Source: VRUE01 sp963697915 (GTDB lineage Bacteria > Actinomycetota > Thermoleophilia > Solirubrobacterales > 70-9). From it: a DNA stretch of 64,000 bases. A program made the translations under genes and the position numbers. Below are positions 1 to 8,939 of this stretch, one piece after another (the stretch's first letter is position 1; every line of letters begins with the position of its first letter). Location: the NCBI GenBank assembly GCA_963697915.1, contig OY969103.1, forward strand, positions 2,542,001 through 2,606,000, given 5' to 3'. The notes beneath the pieces are model-generated. The model had not been told where the DNA came from, did no database searches, and was given only the letters and a program-made list of their open reading frames with translations.

Positions 1-299
1 ACGACCTGATCGTCGCGATCGACGCCGGTGCCGAGGACGTGCGCGAGGAGGGGGAGACCCTGCGCGTGCTCTGCGCGGCCGGCGACCTGAGCGCGGTGCG
101 CGAGGCGTTGGAGGCCGCCGGCGTCGAGATCCAGTCGGCCGAGGTGGCGATGGAGCCGAAAAGCGCGGTCGAGGTCAAAGGCAACGACGCGAAGTCGCTG
201 CTCGGCCTGATCGACGCGCTCGAAGAGCACGACGACGTCAACGAGGTCCACGCCAACTTCGACATCCCCGACGACGTCCTGCAGGAGCTGGCTGCGTAG
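1..299 (+). CDS. yebC: YebC/PmpR family protein, C-terminal part (5' end outside window)
   Basis: The frame is open from the left edge (codons in phase with base 3) and ends with TAG at 297-299, so only about 98 C-terminal residues are visible. They match the end of the YebC/PmpR family: an acidic region, a VEVKGNDAKSLLGLIDALEE stretch and a closing HDDVNEVHANFDIPDD motif. Family members are cytosolic DNA- or ribosome-associated regulators of about 245 residues, so roughly 60% of the gene lies outside. A GTG at base 39 is internal and should not be taken as the start. ruvC begins 45 bp downstream. A yebC-ruvC-ruvA-ruvB order is common in bacteria, which supports the call. Confidence 0.93.
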   Translation, partial: DLIVAIDAGAEDVREEGETLRVLCAAGDLSAVREALEAAGVEIQSAEVAMEPKSAVEVKGNDAKSLLGLIDALEEHDDVNEVHANFDIPDDVLQELAA

Positions 300-344
300 C
301 CACCCGGTGGAAGGCATCCGGCCTTCCTCCCAGAATCACTTCCC

Positions 345-872
345 ATGCAAGTCGTGATGGGGATCGACCCTGGCGCGGCCAACCTCGGCTTCGGCATCGT
401 GCGGGTCGAGGGCAGCCGCATGGTGGCGCTCGACGGCGGTGTCGTCGAGACCGCTGCCGGGGTGCCGATGGAGCGTCGCCTGGAGCGAATCCACGGCTCG
501 CTGGCCGAGCTGATCGCCTGGCACGAGCCGGCGGCGATGGCGGTCGAGGACGTCTTCTTCGGCAAGAACGTGCAGTCGGCGATGTCGGTCGGCCAGGCAA
601 GCGGGGTCGCGATGCTGGCCGCCGCCCAGGCCGGCGTGAGCTGCTTCGCCTACACGCCGCAGGCGATCAAGAAAGCCGTCTGCGGCAGCGGCGGCGCCGA
701 CAAGAAGCAGGTCCAGCGCATGGTCGGGACGCTGCTCGGGCTGCCCGAGCCGCCGACCCCCGACCACGCGGCCGACGCTCTGGCGGTGGCGATCTGCCAC
801 GGCGGCAGCGCCGGCCACCGGGCCGCGGCCGAGCGGGCGCAGGCGGCGGCGATCGCGGGGGCGGCGCGGTGA
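345..872 (+). CDS. ruvC: Holliday junction resolvase RuvC
   Basis: RuvC is the endonuclease that cuts Holliday junctions during recombinational repair, acting with the RuvAB branch-migration motor. The protein has 175 residues, typical for the family. It starts with the diagnostic GIDPG motif, giving catalytic Asp8. Glu68 lies in VEDVFFGKN, and the C-terminal DHAADALAVA supplies His141 and Asp144. The acidic/His quartet matches the Thermus-type arrangement, where His replaces one Asp of the E. coli enzyme. ATG 345 is the first start that keeps the N-terminal strand. The stop overlaps the ruvA start by four bases (GTGA at 869-872), implying translational coupling. Confidence 0.97.
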   Translation: MQVVMGIDPGAANLGFGIVRVEGSRMVALDGGVVETAAGVPMERRLERIHGSLAELIAWHEPAAMAVEDVFFGKNVQSAMSVGQASGVAMLAAAQAGVSCFAYTPQAIKKAVCGSGGADKKQVQRMVGTLLGLPEPPTPDHAADALAVAICHGGSAGHRAAAERAQAAAIAGAAR

Positions 873-1462
873 TCGCCGCGGTCCGCGGCGAGGTGATGGT
901 GCGCCGCCCCGACCACGTCGTGATCGACGCGGGCGGGGTCGGCTACCGGCTCAACGTCTCGGCCGAGACGTTGAAGGCGGTGCCGGCGACCGGCAAGGAC
1001 GCCTTCCTGCACGCCGAGCTGGTCGCCCGCGAGGACTCGCTGGCGCTCTTCGGCTTCGCCTCCGAGGAGGAGCGCGACCTCTTCGTGCAGCTGGTCTCGG
1101 TCAGCGGGGTCGGGCCGAAAGTGGCGATCTCGGTCCTCTCCGGCGGGCCCGCGCGCGAGCTGCTGCGGGCGATCGCGGCCGGCGACGCGAAACGCTTCCA
1201 GGCGGCGCCGGGGATCGGCAAACGGACCTCGGAGCGGATCATCGTCGAGCTGCGCGAGAAGGTCACCGGGGCGTTGGAGGAGGAGGTGGCCACGGCGGTC
1301 GCCGAGAGCGGCGACGCCCGCGCCCTCGCCCGCGACGGCCTCGTCAACCTCGGCTACGCGCCGCTCGAGGCCGAGCAGCTGCTCGAAGGGCTCGAGGGTG
1401 GCGATGCCGAGGAGCTTCTGGCGACCGCCCTGCGCAAGGCCGGCAGCGGGAAGGGAGCATGA
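869..1462 (+). CDS. ruvA: Holliday junction branch migration protein RuvA
   Basis: RuvA binds the four-way junction as a tetramer and loads the RuvB motor. The 197-residue product has the expected N-terminal OB fold (GVGYRLNVS, then ALFGFASEEERDLF). Two helix-hairpin-helix motifs follow, SVSGVGPKVAISVLS and AAPGIGKRTSERIIVEL. A flexible acidic linker leads to a C-terminal three-helix domain (ALARDGLVNLGYAPLEAEQL) that contacts RuvB. The GTG start at 869 overlaps the ruvC stop, and the TGA overlaps the ruvB ATG (ATGA at 1459-1462), so the three genes form one coupled unit. Confidence 0.97.
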   Translation: MIAAVRGEVMVRRPDHVVIDAGGVGYRLNVSAETLKAVPATGKDAFLHAELVAREDSLALFGFASEEERDLFVQLVSVSGVGPKVAISVLSGGPARELLRAIAAGDAKRFQAAPGIGKRTSERIIVELREKVTGALEEEVATAVAESGDARALARDGLVNLGYAPLEAEQLLEGLEGGDAEELLATALRKAGSGKGA

Positions 1463-2532
1463 GCGAGAAGCGGATCAGGACGCCGGGGATCGACGGCGAG
1501 CCGGTGCCGGTCGATGCCGAGGTGCGGGTCCACGATGCCCGCCAGGACATCGTCGACGAGGACCTCGACCGCTCGCTGCGGCCACCCAACCTCACCGACT
1601 TCGTCAACCAGGAACAGGTCACCGAGCAGCTGGCGATCTTCATCGAGGCGGCGCGCGGCCGCGGCGAGCCGCTCGACCACGTCCTGCTCGCCGGGCCGCC
1701 CGGGCTCGGCAAGACCTCGCTCGCCCACATCGTCGCCGCCGAGATGGAGGTGCCTCTGGTGCAGACCGCCGGGCCGGCGCTCGAGCGCAAGGCCGACGTC
1801 GCCTCCTTCCTCACCTCGCTGGAGCCGGGCAGCGTCTTCTTCGTCGACGAGATCCACCGCCTCGGCCGCGCGGTCGAGGAGACGCTCTACCCGGCGATGG
1901 AGGACGGCGAGCTGCCGGTCGTGCTCGGCCAGGGCGCGGGCGCCCGCACGGTCACGCTGCCGCTGCCGCCCTTCACCCTGATCGGCGCCACCACCCGCGC
2001 CGGCCTGCTGACGACGCCGCTGCGCGACCGCTTCGGCGTCTCGCACAGGCTCGAGCACTACAGCCCCGAGCACCTGGCGCGGATCATCGAGCGCTCGGCC
2101 GGCATCCTCGGAGTCGAGATCGACGCCGAGGGCGCGTACACGATCGCCTCGCGCTCGCGGGGCACGCCGCGGGTCGCCAACCGGCTGTTGAAGCGGGTCC
2201 GCGACTTCGCCCAGGTGAAGGGCAGCGGCCGGGTCGACGCCGCCGTCGCCGCCGCCGGCCTGGAGATGCTCGAGGTCGACGCCGGCGGCCTCGACCGCAG
2301 CGACCGCAGCCTGCTCGACACGATCGCGACCAAGTTCGGCGGCGGCCCGGTCGGGCTCTCGACGCTGGCCGTCGCGATCGGCGAGGAGCAGGACACGATC
2401 GAGGACGTGCTCGAGCCCTATCTGCTCCAGCAGGGCTTGCTGAAGCGGACCCCACGCGGCCGGGTCTTGACCGAGCGGGCCTACGAGCACCTCGGGGTGC
2501 CGGCGCCCGAGGGAGCGCGCAGCCTGTTTTGA
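1459..2532 (+). CDS. ruvB: Holliday junction branch migration ATPase RuvB
   Basis: RuvB is the hexameric AAA+ motor that drives branch migration with RuvA. The protein is 357 residues, with Walker A GPPGLGKT at about 79-86 and Walker B FFVDEIHR at about 131-138. A sensor region GATTRAGLLTTPLRDRFG is followed by a C-terminal winged helix ending in TPRGRVLTERAYEHLG. The N-terminus is some 15-25 residues longer than usual and polar, but the ATGA coupling to ruvA supports this start. A short gap (2533-2558) separates it from the next gene. Confidence 0.97.
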   Translation: MSEKRIRTPGIDGEPVPVDAEVRVHDARQDIVDEDLDRSLRPPNLTDFVNQEQVTEQLAIFIEAARGRGEPLDHVLLAGPPGLGKTSLAHIVAAEMEVPLVQTAGPALERKADVASFLTSLEPGSVFFVDEIHRLGRAVEETLYPAMEDGELPVVLGQGAGARTVTLPLPPFTLIGATTRAGLLTTPLRDRFGVSHRLEHYSPEHLARIIERSAGILGVEIDAEGAYTIASRSRGTPRVANRLLKRVRDFAQVKGSGRVDAAVAAAGLEMLEVDAGGLDRSDRSLLDTIATKFGGGPVGLSTLAVAIGEEQDTIEDVLEPYLLQQGLLKRTPRGRVLTERAYEHLGVPAPEGARSLF

Positions 2533-2558
2533 GCGGACTCTGAGTAACCTGGCAGGGG

Positions 2559-3044
2559 ATGCCTTTCTTCATCTGCCCCAACTGCGGGAACAGGGAGCTG
2601 AGCGCGGAGCGGACGGCTGGCTTCAGCACGCGCCCGAAGGGCTGCTCGAAGTGCGGCTTCGGCTTCGTCTTCGAGCTGCTCGACGACTACTACCCGGCGC
2701 CAAACGCGGCCTTCTTCGTCTGCGACCAGGAGGCGCGGGTGATCGATGCCGGCCGCGGCAGCTTCGAGCTCACCGGGCTCACCGACGAGGACGTGATCGG
2801 CCGCCCGGTGAGAGAGGTCCTCGGCCTGCGCTGGCTGCAGCCCGCCGAGGCCGGCGCCGGCGGCGGCGAGGGCCAGCCGAGCAGCGATCCGATCGAAACC
2901 TCGCTGGAGTGGGGTGTGCGCTCGTTGGGCAAGCGCGTATCGGTCAACGCCGAGGGTGACCTGCCGGCCGAGGCGGTCGCCGACGTCTTCCCCGCTTACG
3001 ACGACGACGGCGGTCTGCTGATCGTCCTCACTCCGGAGGGCTGA
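2559..3044 (+). CDS. Zinc-ribbon plus PAS-like domain protein, function unknown
   Basis: This 161-residue cytosolic protein begins with a four-cysteine ribbon (CPNC at 6-9 and CSKC at 29-32) that probably holds zinc. From about residue 45 it continues into a PAS-like fold: NAAFFVCDQEARVIDAGRG, then LTGLTDEDVIGRPVREVLGL, a classic PAS signature in which the sensor strand is followed by a helix with a G-R-P turn. No kinase, cyclase or DNA-binding output domain is attached. The gene lies between ruvB and secDF, ending 3 bp before the secDF GTG, so it is probably co-transcribed with them. The domain calls are from recognisable motifs. The ligand and partner cannot be deduced, and a redox or metal sensing role is only a guess. 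Confidence 0.75.
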   Translation: MPFFICPNCGNRELSAERTAGFSTRPKGCSKCGFGFVFELLDDYYPAPNAAFFVCDQEARVIDAGRGSFELTGLTDEDVIGRPVREVLGLRWLQPAEAGAGGGEGQPSSDPIETSLEWGVRSLGKRVSVNAEGDLPAEAVADVFPAYDDDGGLLIVLTPEG

Positions 3045-3047
3045 GCG

Positions 3048-6026
3048 GTGGGCCGACGGCGCTTCAACGCCTTTGTGCTGCTCTTCGTCGCCGGCCTGAT
3101 CGTCGTCTCCGCGGTCGTCGTCGCCAGCAAGCCGACCCGTCTCGGCCTCGACCTCAAGGGCGGCGTCGAACTGATCTACCAGGGCACGCCGACCGGCCAG
3201 GTGACCGAGGTCCGCGGCGAGGACATCGAACGCTCGGTCGAGATCATCCGCGAGCGGATCGACGAGCTCGGCGTCGCCGAGCCCGAGGTCTCGCGGCTCG
3301 GCGAGACCGAGATCTCGGTCAGCCTGCCGGACGTCACCAACGCGCAGCGGGCGATCGACCAGGTCGGCAGCACCGCGCAGCTCTACTTCTACGACTGGCA
3401 GCCCAACCTGATCGGCCGCGAGCGGGTGATCGGCGGCTTCCCCGGCCGCCAGCCGCCGCCGAAAGCGGTCGAAGAAGCGAACAAAGAATGGGAAGCTGCG
3501 GGGCGCAGCATCTCCAAAGAAGAGAACCAGCAGCTGATCTTCGCCGGCGCCTACCCGACCGCGTACGCGGCGGTGAAACTGGCCGGCGAACAGGAGCCGG
3601 AACCGGATTGCACCGACTGCTCGACCAACCGCCCGCGCTACTACCTCTTCTCCAATGACTCCAAGCACGAGCTGATCGCCGGCCCCGAGTTTGCCGAGAA
3701 AGACCTCTACATCACGGCGACCGGGGAAAGGCGCACCCAGACGAAGCAGTGCGCCGGCGAGAAAGAGGGGCCCGGCTGCCCGGAGGTGCTGACCGTGCCG
3801 CCGGGGACGATCGTCGTCTCTGAAAAGCCCTCCAACTCGCAGGGCGAAACGCTCGAGGACGCCGAGCCGGGGTGGTACGCGCTGAGGGACCGCCCGGCGC
3901 TCTCGGGCACCGACATCACCGACCCGAAGCAGGAATTCGACCCGAACACCAACGCGCCCAACGTCACCTTCAACTTCACCGACGAGGGCCGCGAGGCGTT
4001 CCACGAAGTGACCCGCCGCATCTCTCAGCGCGGCGCGGCCGCGGCGATCGGCTTTTCCTCCGACGAAGAAGCGGAACGGGTCTCCGGCAGCTTCGCCGTC
4101 GTCCTCGACAACGAAGTCAAGACGCGGCCGATCATCAACTTCCGCGAGAACCCGGACGGGATCGACGGCCGCACCGGGGCCCAGATCTCGGGTGGCTTCC
4201 AGAGCATCACCGAAGCGCAGGACCTGGCGACCTTCCTGCAGATCGGCGCCCTGCCGATCAACCTCAAGCTGATCAGCCAGACCCAGGTCTCGGCGACGCT
4301 CGGCGAACAGGCCCTCGACCAGGGCCTGAAAGCGGGTCTGGTCGGCCTCGCTCTGGTGATCCTCTTCCTGATCGCCTACTACCGCCTGCTCGGGGTCGTG
4401 GCGGTACTCGGGCTCGCCGTCTACGCGGTCGTCTTCTTCGCCCTGATCAAGCTGATCCCGATCACGATGACCCTGCCGGGGATCGCCGGGATGATCCTCA
4501 CGATCGGCGTCGCGGCCGACTCGAACATCATCATCTTCGAGCGAATAAAGGAGGAGGTGCGGGCTGGGCGCTCGCTCTCGGCGTCGATCACGGTCGGCTA
4601 CCGCAAAGGCATCGCGACGATCATCGACGCGAACGTCATCACCCTGCTCACCGCCTTCATCCTCTTCGTGCTGGCGACCGCCGGCGTCAAAGGGTTCGCC
4701 TTCGTCCTCGGCGTCGGCACGATCGTCTCGCTCTTCACCGCGGTCGTCTTCACCCAGGCGCTGCTCAGCGTCTTCGGCCGCGGCCGCTTGCTCAACTCGC
4801 CGCGCTTCATGGGCGCCAGCGACGAGCAGCGGGTGCGTTGGCACTTCGACTTCATCGGCGCCAGCAAGTGGTTCTTCTCGATCTCGGGCGCGATCCTCGT
4901 CGTCGGCGCGCTGGCGCTCTCGACCAGCCAGCTCAACCTCGGCATCGACTTCGAGTCGGGCACGCGCCTCAACTTCGCCCCCGAGCAGACCGTCTCTGCC
5001 GAAGAAGTGCGCGACGTGCTCGAGCAGCACGACCTCGGCAGCGCCGAGATCCAGGAGACCGACAACCCGCAGTTCGGCGACGGCTTCCAGATCCAGGCCG
5101 AGGAGCTGCAGCCCGGCGGCGTCGACGAGGTCCGCCTGGCGCTCGCGGATGAGTTCGGGATGCAGCCCGGCAGCTTCGAAAACACCAGCGTCGGGCCGAC
5201 CTTCGGCGAGCAGATCGCGCGCAGCGCCGTGCTCGCGATCATCTTCTCGCTGCTCCTGATCGCCGCCTACGTCGCCTTCCGTTTCGAGGCGAAGTACGCG
5301 GTCCCGGTCCTGATCGCAGTCGCCCACGACATCCTGATCACCGCAGGCGTCTACTCACTGTCCGGGAAAGAGGTGACGAGCGGTACGGTCGCCGCCTTCC
5401 TGACCATCTTGGGCTACTCGCTGTACGACTGCGTGATCGTCTTCGACCGCATCCGCGAGAACGTGCCGCGCATGCCGCGGGCGGCGTTCTCGCAGATCGT
5501 CAACCGCTCGATGAGCGAGGTCCTGACCCGTTCGCTGATCACCGGTCTCTCCTCGGTCTTCCTGGTCACGGTGCTGCTGATCTTCGGCGGCGCGACCCTG
5601 CAGGACTTCGCCTTCGCGATGATGGTCGGCATCTTCTCCGGTACCTACTCGTCGATCTTCATCGCCTCGCCGGTGCTGACCGCGTGGAAGGAACGTGAGC
5701 CGGGCTTCGTGCGCAGGCGCGAGCGGATCGCCGCCCTGGAGGGTGGCACCGTGCCCGCCTTCGCCGAGGACGCCGAGCTTGCCCGCCTCGGCGAGGACGG
5801 CGAGACCGACGCCGAGCTGGAAGCGATGATCGAGGCCGGGGGCGGGGCGGAGGCAGAGCCGCGCTCGGGCGCCGTCGCCACCGCCGAGGCCCCGGCGCCG
5901 GACGGCGACGGAGTGGCCCCCTCGTCCAACGGCGAGCCCGATCCGGAGTCGGTCGCGCGCCGCGAACGCAACGCGCAGCGCCGCGAACGGCGTCAGCAGC
6001 GCCGCAAGCACGGAAGGAAGCGATAG
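3048..6026 (+). CDS. secDF: Protein translocase subunit SecDF (SecD and SecF fused)
   Basis: This membrane protein uses the proton gradient to help pull exported proteins through SecYEG. The 992-residue chain joins SecD and SecF, which are separate genes in many actinobacteria. SecD part: first membrane helix at about 8-28, motif LGLDLKGGVELIY at 32-44, then RERIDELGVAEPEV. The periplasmic P1 region is unusually long (about residues 115-310) and cysteine-containing. The D4 motif GVAADSNIIIFERIKEE is at about 487-503. SecF part: a new start-like helix near 600 (FDFIGASKWFFSISGA), NLGIDFESGTRLNF, and GYSLYDCVIVFDRIREN near 790. The last 90 residues form a charged Glu/Ala then Arg-rich cytosolic tail. 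The start is GTG with GGAGGG upstream. A high export load fits the giant secreted proteins later in the window. Confidence 0.96.
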   Translation: MGRRRFNAFVLLFVAGLIVVSAVVVASKPTRLGLDLKGGVELIYQGTPTGQVTEVRGEDIERSVEIIRERIDELGVAEPEVSRLGETEISVSLPDVTNAQRAIDQVGSTAQLYFYDWQPNLIGRERVIGGFPGRQPPPKAVEEANKEWEAAGRSISKEENQQLIFAGAYPTAYAAVKLAGEQEPEPDCTDCSTNRPRYYLFSNDSKHELIAGPEFAEKDLYITATGERRTQTKQCAGEKEGPGCPEVLTVPPGTIVVSEKPSNSQGETLEDAEPGWYALRDRPALSGTDITDPKQEFDPNTNAPNVTFNFTDEGREAFHEVTRRISQRGAAAAIGFSSDEEAERVSGSFAVVLDNEVKTRPIINFRENPDGIDGRTGAQISGGFQSITEAQDLATFLQIGALPINLKLISQTQVSATLGEQALDQGLKAGLVGLALVILFLIAYYRLLGVVAVLGLAVYAVVFFALIKLIPITMTLPGIAGMILTIGVAADSNIIIFERIKEEVRAGRSLSASITVGYRKGIATIIDANVITLLTAFILFVLATAGVKGFAFVLGVGTIVSLFTAVVFTQALLSVFGRGRLLNSPRFMGASDEQRVRWHFDFIGASKWFFSISGAILVVGALALSTSQLNLGIDFESGTRLNFAPEQTVSAEEVRDVLEQHDLGSAEIQETDNPQFGDGFQIQAEELQPGGVDEVRLALADEFGMQPGSFENTSVGPTFGEQIARSAVLAIIFSLLLIAAYVAFRFEAKYAVPVLIAVAHDILITAGVYSLSGKEVTSGTVAAFLTILGYSLYDCVIVFDRIRENVPRMPRAAFSQIVNRSMSEVLTRSLITGLSSVFLVTVLLIFGGATLQDFAFAMMVGIFSGTYSSIFIASPVLTAWKEREPGFVRRRERIAALEGGTVPAFAEDAELARLGEDGETDAELEAMIEAGGGAEAEPRSGAVATAEAPAPDGDGVAPSSNGEPDPESVARRERNAQRRERRQQRRKHGRKR

Positions 6027-6028
6027 CG

Positions 6029-6304
6029 ATGGCCCTGGTCGTCTGGTTCACGATGGGCATCGCCCTCTGGCACTTCACCGTCTTCATGCCGGACCGTTTC
6101 TGGCAGGGCATCATCGGCGCCCTGCTGGGGGCGACGACCGGCGCGGTGGTCTTCGGCGTCGTGGTCCAGGTGGCGCTCGGCAAAAGCATCGGCCAGACCG
6201 ACATCGCCACCGCCCTGATCGCGGTGCCGGGCACGTTGATCGGCCTGGCGGTCATCTGGGCGATCGGCACTCGTCAGGAAGCCCAGCGCGCGCTCGACGC
6301 TTAG
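6029..6304 (+). CDS. Small integral membrane protein, unknown function
   Basis: This 91-residue protein has three hydrophobic stretches: residues 2-20, a glycine-rich GIIGALLGATTGAVVFGVVV at about 27-46, and 60-80. A short polar tail follows. The Gly-rich middle helix resembles small GlsB/YeaQ-type membrane proteins, but the match is not good enough to name it. It starts 2 bp after the secDF stop, so it is almost certainly translated from the same message and could be a companion of SecDF or simply a membrane hitchhiker. The next gene is 77 bp away. Confidence 0.7.
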   Translation: MALVVWFTMGIALWHFTVFMPDRFWQGIIGALLGATTGAVVFGVVVQVALGKSIGQTDIATALIAVPGTLIGLAVIWAIGTRQEAQRALDA

Positions 6305-6381
6305 CTGGCCCCCCGCGGGGTCGCAATTTACGGGGGTGTGGGGGTGGGAAATCCGTCAGGGCGGGTTCTTAGCCTGGTTGC

Positions 6382-8907
6382 GTGGCGGGATCTCTCGACA
6401 AGGTGGAGCGCGGGGCGGTCTTTGAGGCGGCGCCGTACGCGTACGCGGAGGTGCGGGCTCTGGCCGATGATCTGGGGCTGAGCGAGACGGTGGCGACCGT
6501 GCTGGTGCGGCGGGGTTACCGGACGGCGGAGGAGGCGCGGGCGTTCCTCGAGGCCGACCAGTCGCACTCGCCGGGCGAGTTCAGATCGATGGCGGCGGTG
6601 GTCGGCGTCGTCGAGGCGGCGATCGCCGAGGGCAAGCGGATCACCGTTCACGGCGACTTCGACGTCGACGGGGTCTGCGCGACGACGATCCTGGTCTCGG
6701 CCCTGCGTGGGCTGGGTGCCGAGTGCGACTGGCTGATCCCGGACCGGCTGGCTGATGGCTACGGGCTGAGCATCGAGAACGTCGAGCGCTTGGCTGAGCG
6801 CGGGACCCAACTGTTGATCACGGTCGATTGCGGCGTCACCGCTGTGGCCGAGGTGGCGCGGGCGCGGGAGCTCGGCATGGAGGTGGTCGTCACCGATCAC
6901 CACCAGGCCGGGGATGAGCTGCCCGATTGCCCGATTCTGCATCCGGGGCTCGATGGCTATCCGTTCGACGGGATTTGCGGGACGACTGTGGCTTGGAAGT
7001 TGGCGAGTGCGTTGCGGGGGGCCTCCAACCCCTCCTCTGACCTCGATCTCGTCGCACTCGCCACCGTTGCCGATGTTGTGCCGCTGGTGGGGGAGAACCG
7101 GAGCTTGGTCAAGAGCGGGCTGGCGGAGCTGCGCAGGGGGCAGAGGGTCGGGCTGCGGGCGTTGATGGAGGTGGCCAAATGCGAGCCGGCTCGGGTGGAC
7201 GAGACCGATCTGGGTTTCAGGCTCGCGCCGCGGATCAATGCTGCGGGGAGGCTTTATCGCGCTGACGCTGGGGTGGAGCTTTTTCTGACCGAGGACGAGA
7301 CGCGGGCCGCTGAGATCGCCGTTGAGCTGAACCGGGCCAACGGGGAGCGGCGGGCTACGGAGCGGGAGGTGGACACGGCGGCCGAGGCGGCGCGGCGGGA
7401 GCTTGCGGAGGATCTGCGGGAGGCACCGGGGCTGGTTCTCGCCGGCGAGGGCTGGCACCCGGGGGTGGTCGGGATCGTCGCCTCGCGGCTGGCCGAGCGC
7501 CACCACCGCCCGGTCGTGGTCGTCTCGCTCGACGGAGAAGGGGGAGGGCGGGGCTCGGGGCGCAGCGTCCCGGGCTTCGACCTGCTCGCCGCGCTCGATG
7601 CCTGCGCCGAGCACCTCGAGGGCTTCGGCGGGCACAAGGCCGCCGCCGGGCTGGAGCTGCGGGCCGAGAACCTGGAGGCCTTCCGCGCGGCTTTCGCCGC
7701 CCACGCCACCGCGGTCCTCGGCCCCGAGCCGCCGCGCCGCGGCGAGCGGGTCGACGCGATCGCCGGCGGCACCGACCTCGGGCTGGAGCTGGCCGAGGAG
7801 CTGCAGCGGCTGGCCCCGTTCGGGATGGGCAACCCGGGCGTGCGGCTGCTCGTCCCCTCTGCTCGCGTCCGCGACGCGCGGCCGATGGGGGAAGGCAAGC
7901 ACGTCCGCTTCAACCTGCACAGCGGCGGCAAGCGGGCGCTCGGCGTCGCTTTCGGGCGCCCGCGGCTCGGGGTCGGCGAGGACGACCCGGTCGACGCCTC
8001 GGTGCGGCTCGAGGTCAACCACTGGAACGGCGCGGTCGAGCCGCGACTGGTCCTGCGCGAGCTGCACCCGGTCACCACGCAAGCCTGCAGCTGCCCGGAC
8101 CGCGACTGGTGGGGGCGGTTCGAGGACGAGCTGCGCCTGCCGCTCGAGGCGCCGCCGGCCCCGCCCGGCGAGCCGCCGGCCGGGCGCCAGGTCCGGCGCG
8201 GCGGTGGCTCGGCCGCCGCGGTCGTCGCCGAGCTGGTCTCGAGCGGCGCCGAGGTGCTGGCGGTCTGCGCCGACAGTGGCCGCCGCGCGGCGCTGGCCGA
8301 CCTGGCGCGCTTCGCCGGCGGGGTGGAGCCGGCCGCCTGCGAGCGCTGCGGCGGGCTCCAGGTGGACGCGCTGCGGTTCCCGGCGCTGACCGACTACGCG
8401 GCGCTGGAACGGGCACCCGAGGTCGCCGCCGGGTTCGTCCACGTCGTCCTCGTCGACCCGCCCGCCTCCGCCGCCCAGGAGGCGATCGCCGCCCGCCCCC
8501 TGGACGGCTGGAGCGGCACCGAGGGCGAGAGCGGCTATCTCCACCTCGCCTGGGACGACGAGGACATCTCCACGGCCCTCACCGCGCTGGAAGAGCAGAT
8601 GGCCCAGCGCCCCGCCCTGATCGGCGTCTTCAGGGAGCTGCGCGACGCCGGCGAGGCGAGCGGTGAGGCGCTGCGGGAGGCCCTGCGGGGCGCCGGCACG
8701 CACCCCCTCAGCCCCGAGGCGGCGGCGCGTTGTTTCCGGGTCCTGGCCGAGCTCGGGCTCGTGCAGGGCGCCCCGGAAGGAGGGGACGGCACGGTCGGGG
8801 TCGTATCCTCAGAGGGGACTGAACTCGAGCGCTCGGTCGCCTTTCGCGCCTACGGCGCTCGCCATCAGGAGGCGCTGCAATACCTAAAACGACGCAAACA
8901 GCCGTAG
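6382..8907 (+). CDS. recJ: Single-stranded-DNA-specific exonuclease RecJ
   Basis: RecJ degrades single-stranded DNA 5' to 3' in recombination and mismatch repair, using manganese bound by DHH-family motifs. The 841-residue protein shows motif I HGDFDVDG at 90-97, LITVDCGVT near 145-153 and the DHH motif TDHHQ at 171-175. RINAAGRLYRADAG follows, and the DHHA1 motif GGHKAAAGLEL is near 415. An OB fold comes next (about 455-560). The final 280 residues are an extension resembling a degenerate helicase-type domain, as in long Firmicute RecJ forms, rather than the compact E. coli protein of about 577 residues. It starts with GTG after a 77-bp gap. Its last codons may overlap the true 5' end of rel. 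Confidence 0.95.
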   Translation: MAGSLDKVERGAVFEAAPYAYAEVRALADDLGLSETVATVLVRRGYRTAEEARAFLEADQSHSPGEFRSMAAVVGVVEAAIAEGKRITVHGDFDVDGVCATTILVSALRGLGAECDWLIPDRLADGYGLSIENVERLAERGTQLLITVDCGVTAVAEVARARELGMEVVVTDHHQAGDELPDCPILHPGLDGYPFDGICGTTVAWKLASALRGASNPSSDLDLVALATVADVVPLVGENRSLVKSGLAELRRGQRVGLRALMEVAKCEPARVDETDLGFRLAPRINAAGRLYRADAGVELFLTEDETRAAEIAVELNRANGERRATEREVDTAAEAARRELAEDLREAPGLVLAGEGWHPGVVGIVASRLAERHHRPVVVVSLDGEGGGRGSGRSVPGFDLLAALDACAEHLEGFGGHKAAAGLELRAENLEAFRAAFAAHATAVLGPEPPRRGERVDAIAGGTDLGLELAEELQRLAPFGMGNPGVRLLVPSARVRDARPMGEGKHVRFNLHSGGKRALGVAFGRPRLGVGEDDPVDASVRLEVNHWNGAVEPRLVLRELHPVTTQACSCPDRDWWGRFEDELRLPLEAPPAPPGEPPAGRQVRRGGGSAAAVVAELVSSGAEVLAVCADSGRRAALADLARFAGGVEPAACERCGGLQVDALRFPALTDYAALERAPEVAAGFVHVVLVDPPASAAQEAIAARPLDGWSGTEGESGYLHLAWDDEDISTALTALEEQMAQRPALIGVFRELRDAGEASGEALREALRGAGTHPLSPEAAARCFRVLAELGLVQGAPEGGDGTVGVVSSEGTELERSVAFRAYGARHQEALQYLKRRKQP
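8866..8882 (+). promoter_or_regulatory. Strong Shine-Dalgarno in front of an ATA codon in the rel frame
   Basis: An AGGAGG-type sequence lies inside the 3' end of recJ, about 7 bp upstream of an ATA triplet at 8880-8882. That triplet is in the rel frame, and the frame is open from there to GTG 8940. No ATG, GTG or TTG lies between the Shine-Dalgarno and 8940. Either the site is chance within recJ codons, or rel starts at a rare ATA codon. Confidence 0.4.
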
Positions 8908-8939
8908 AGCAACGCGAGCTCCTCGCCGACCTCTTCGCC

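Noticed and set aside
2481..5327. A 948-codon minus-strand frame over the secDF region
   Set aside because: It is an antisense shadow of secDF, with Asp/Arg-rich composition and no recognisable domain.
6328..8703. A 791-codon minus-strand frame over recJ
   Set aside because: RecJ motifs on the plus strand are unmistakable; the antisense frame is a composition artefact.
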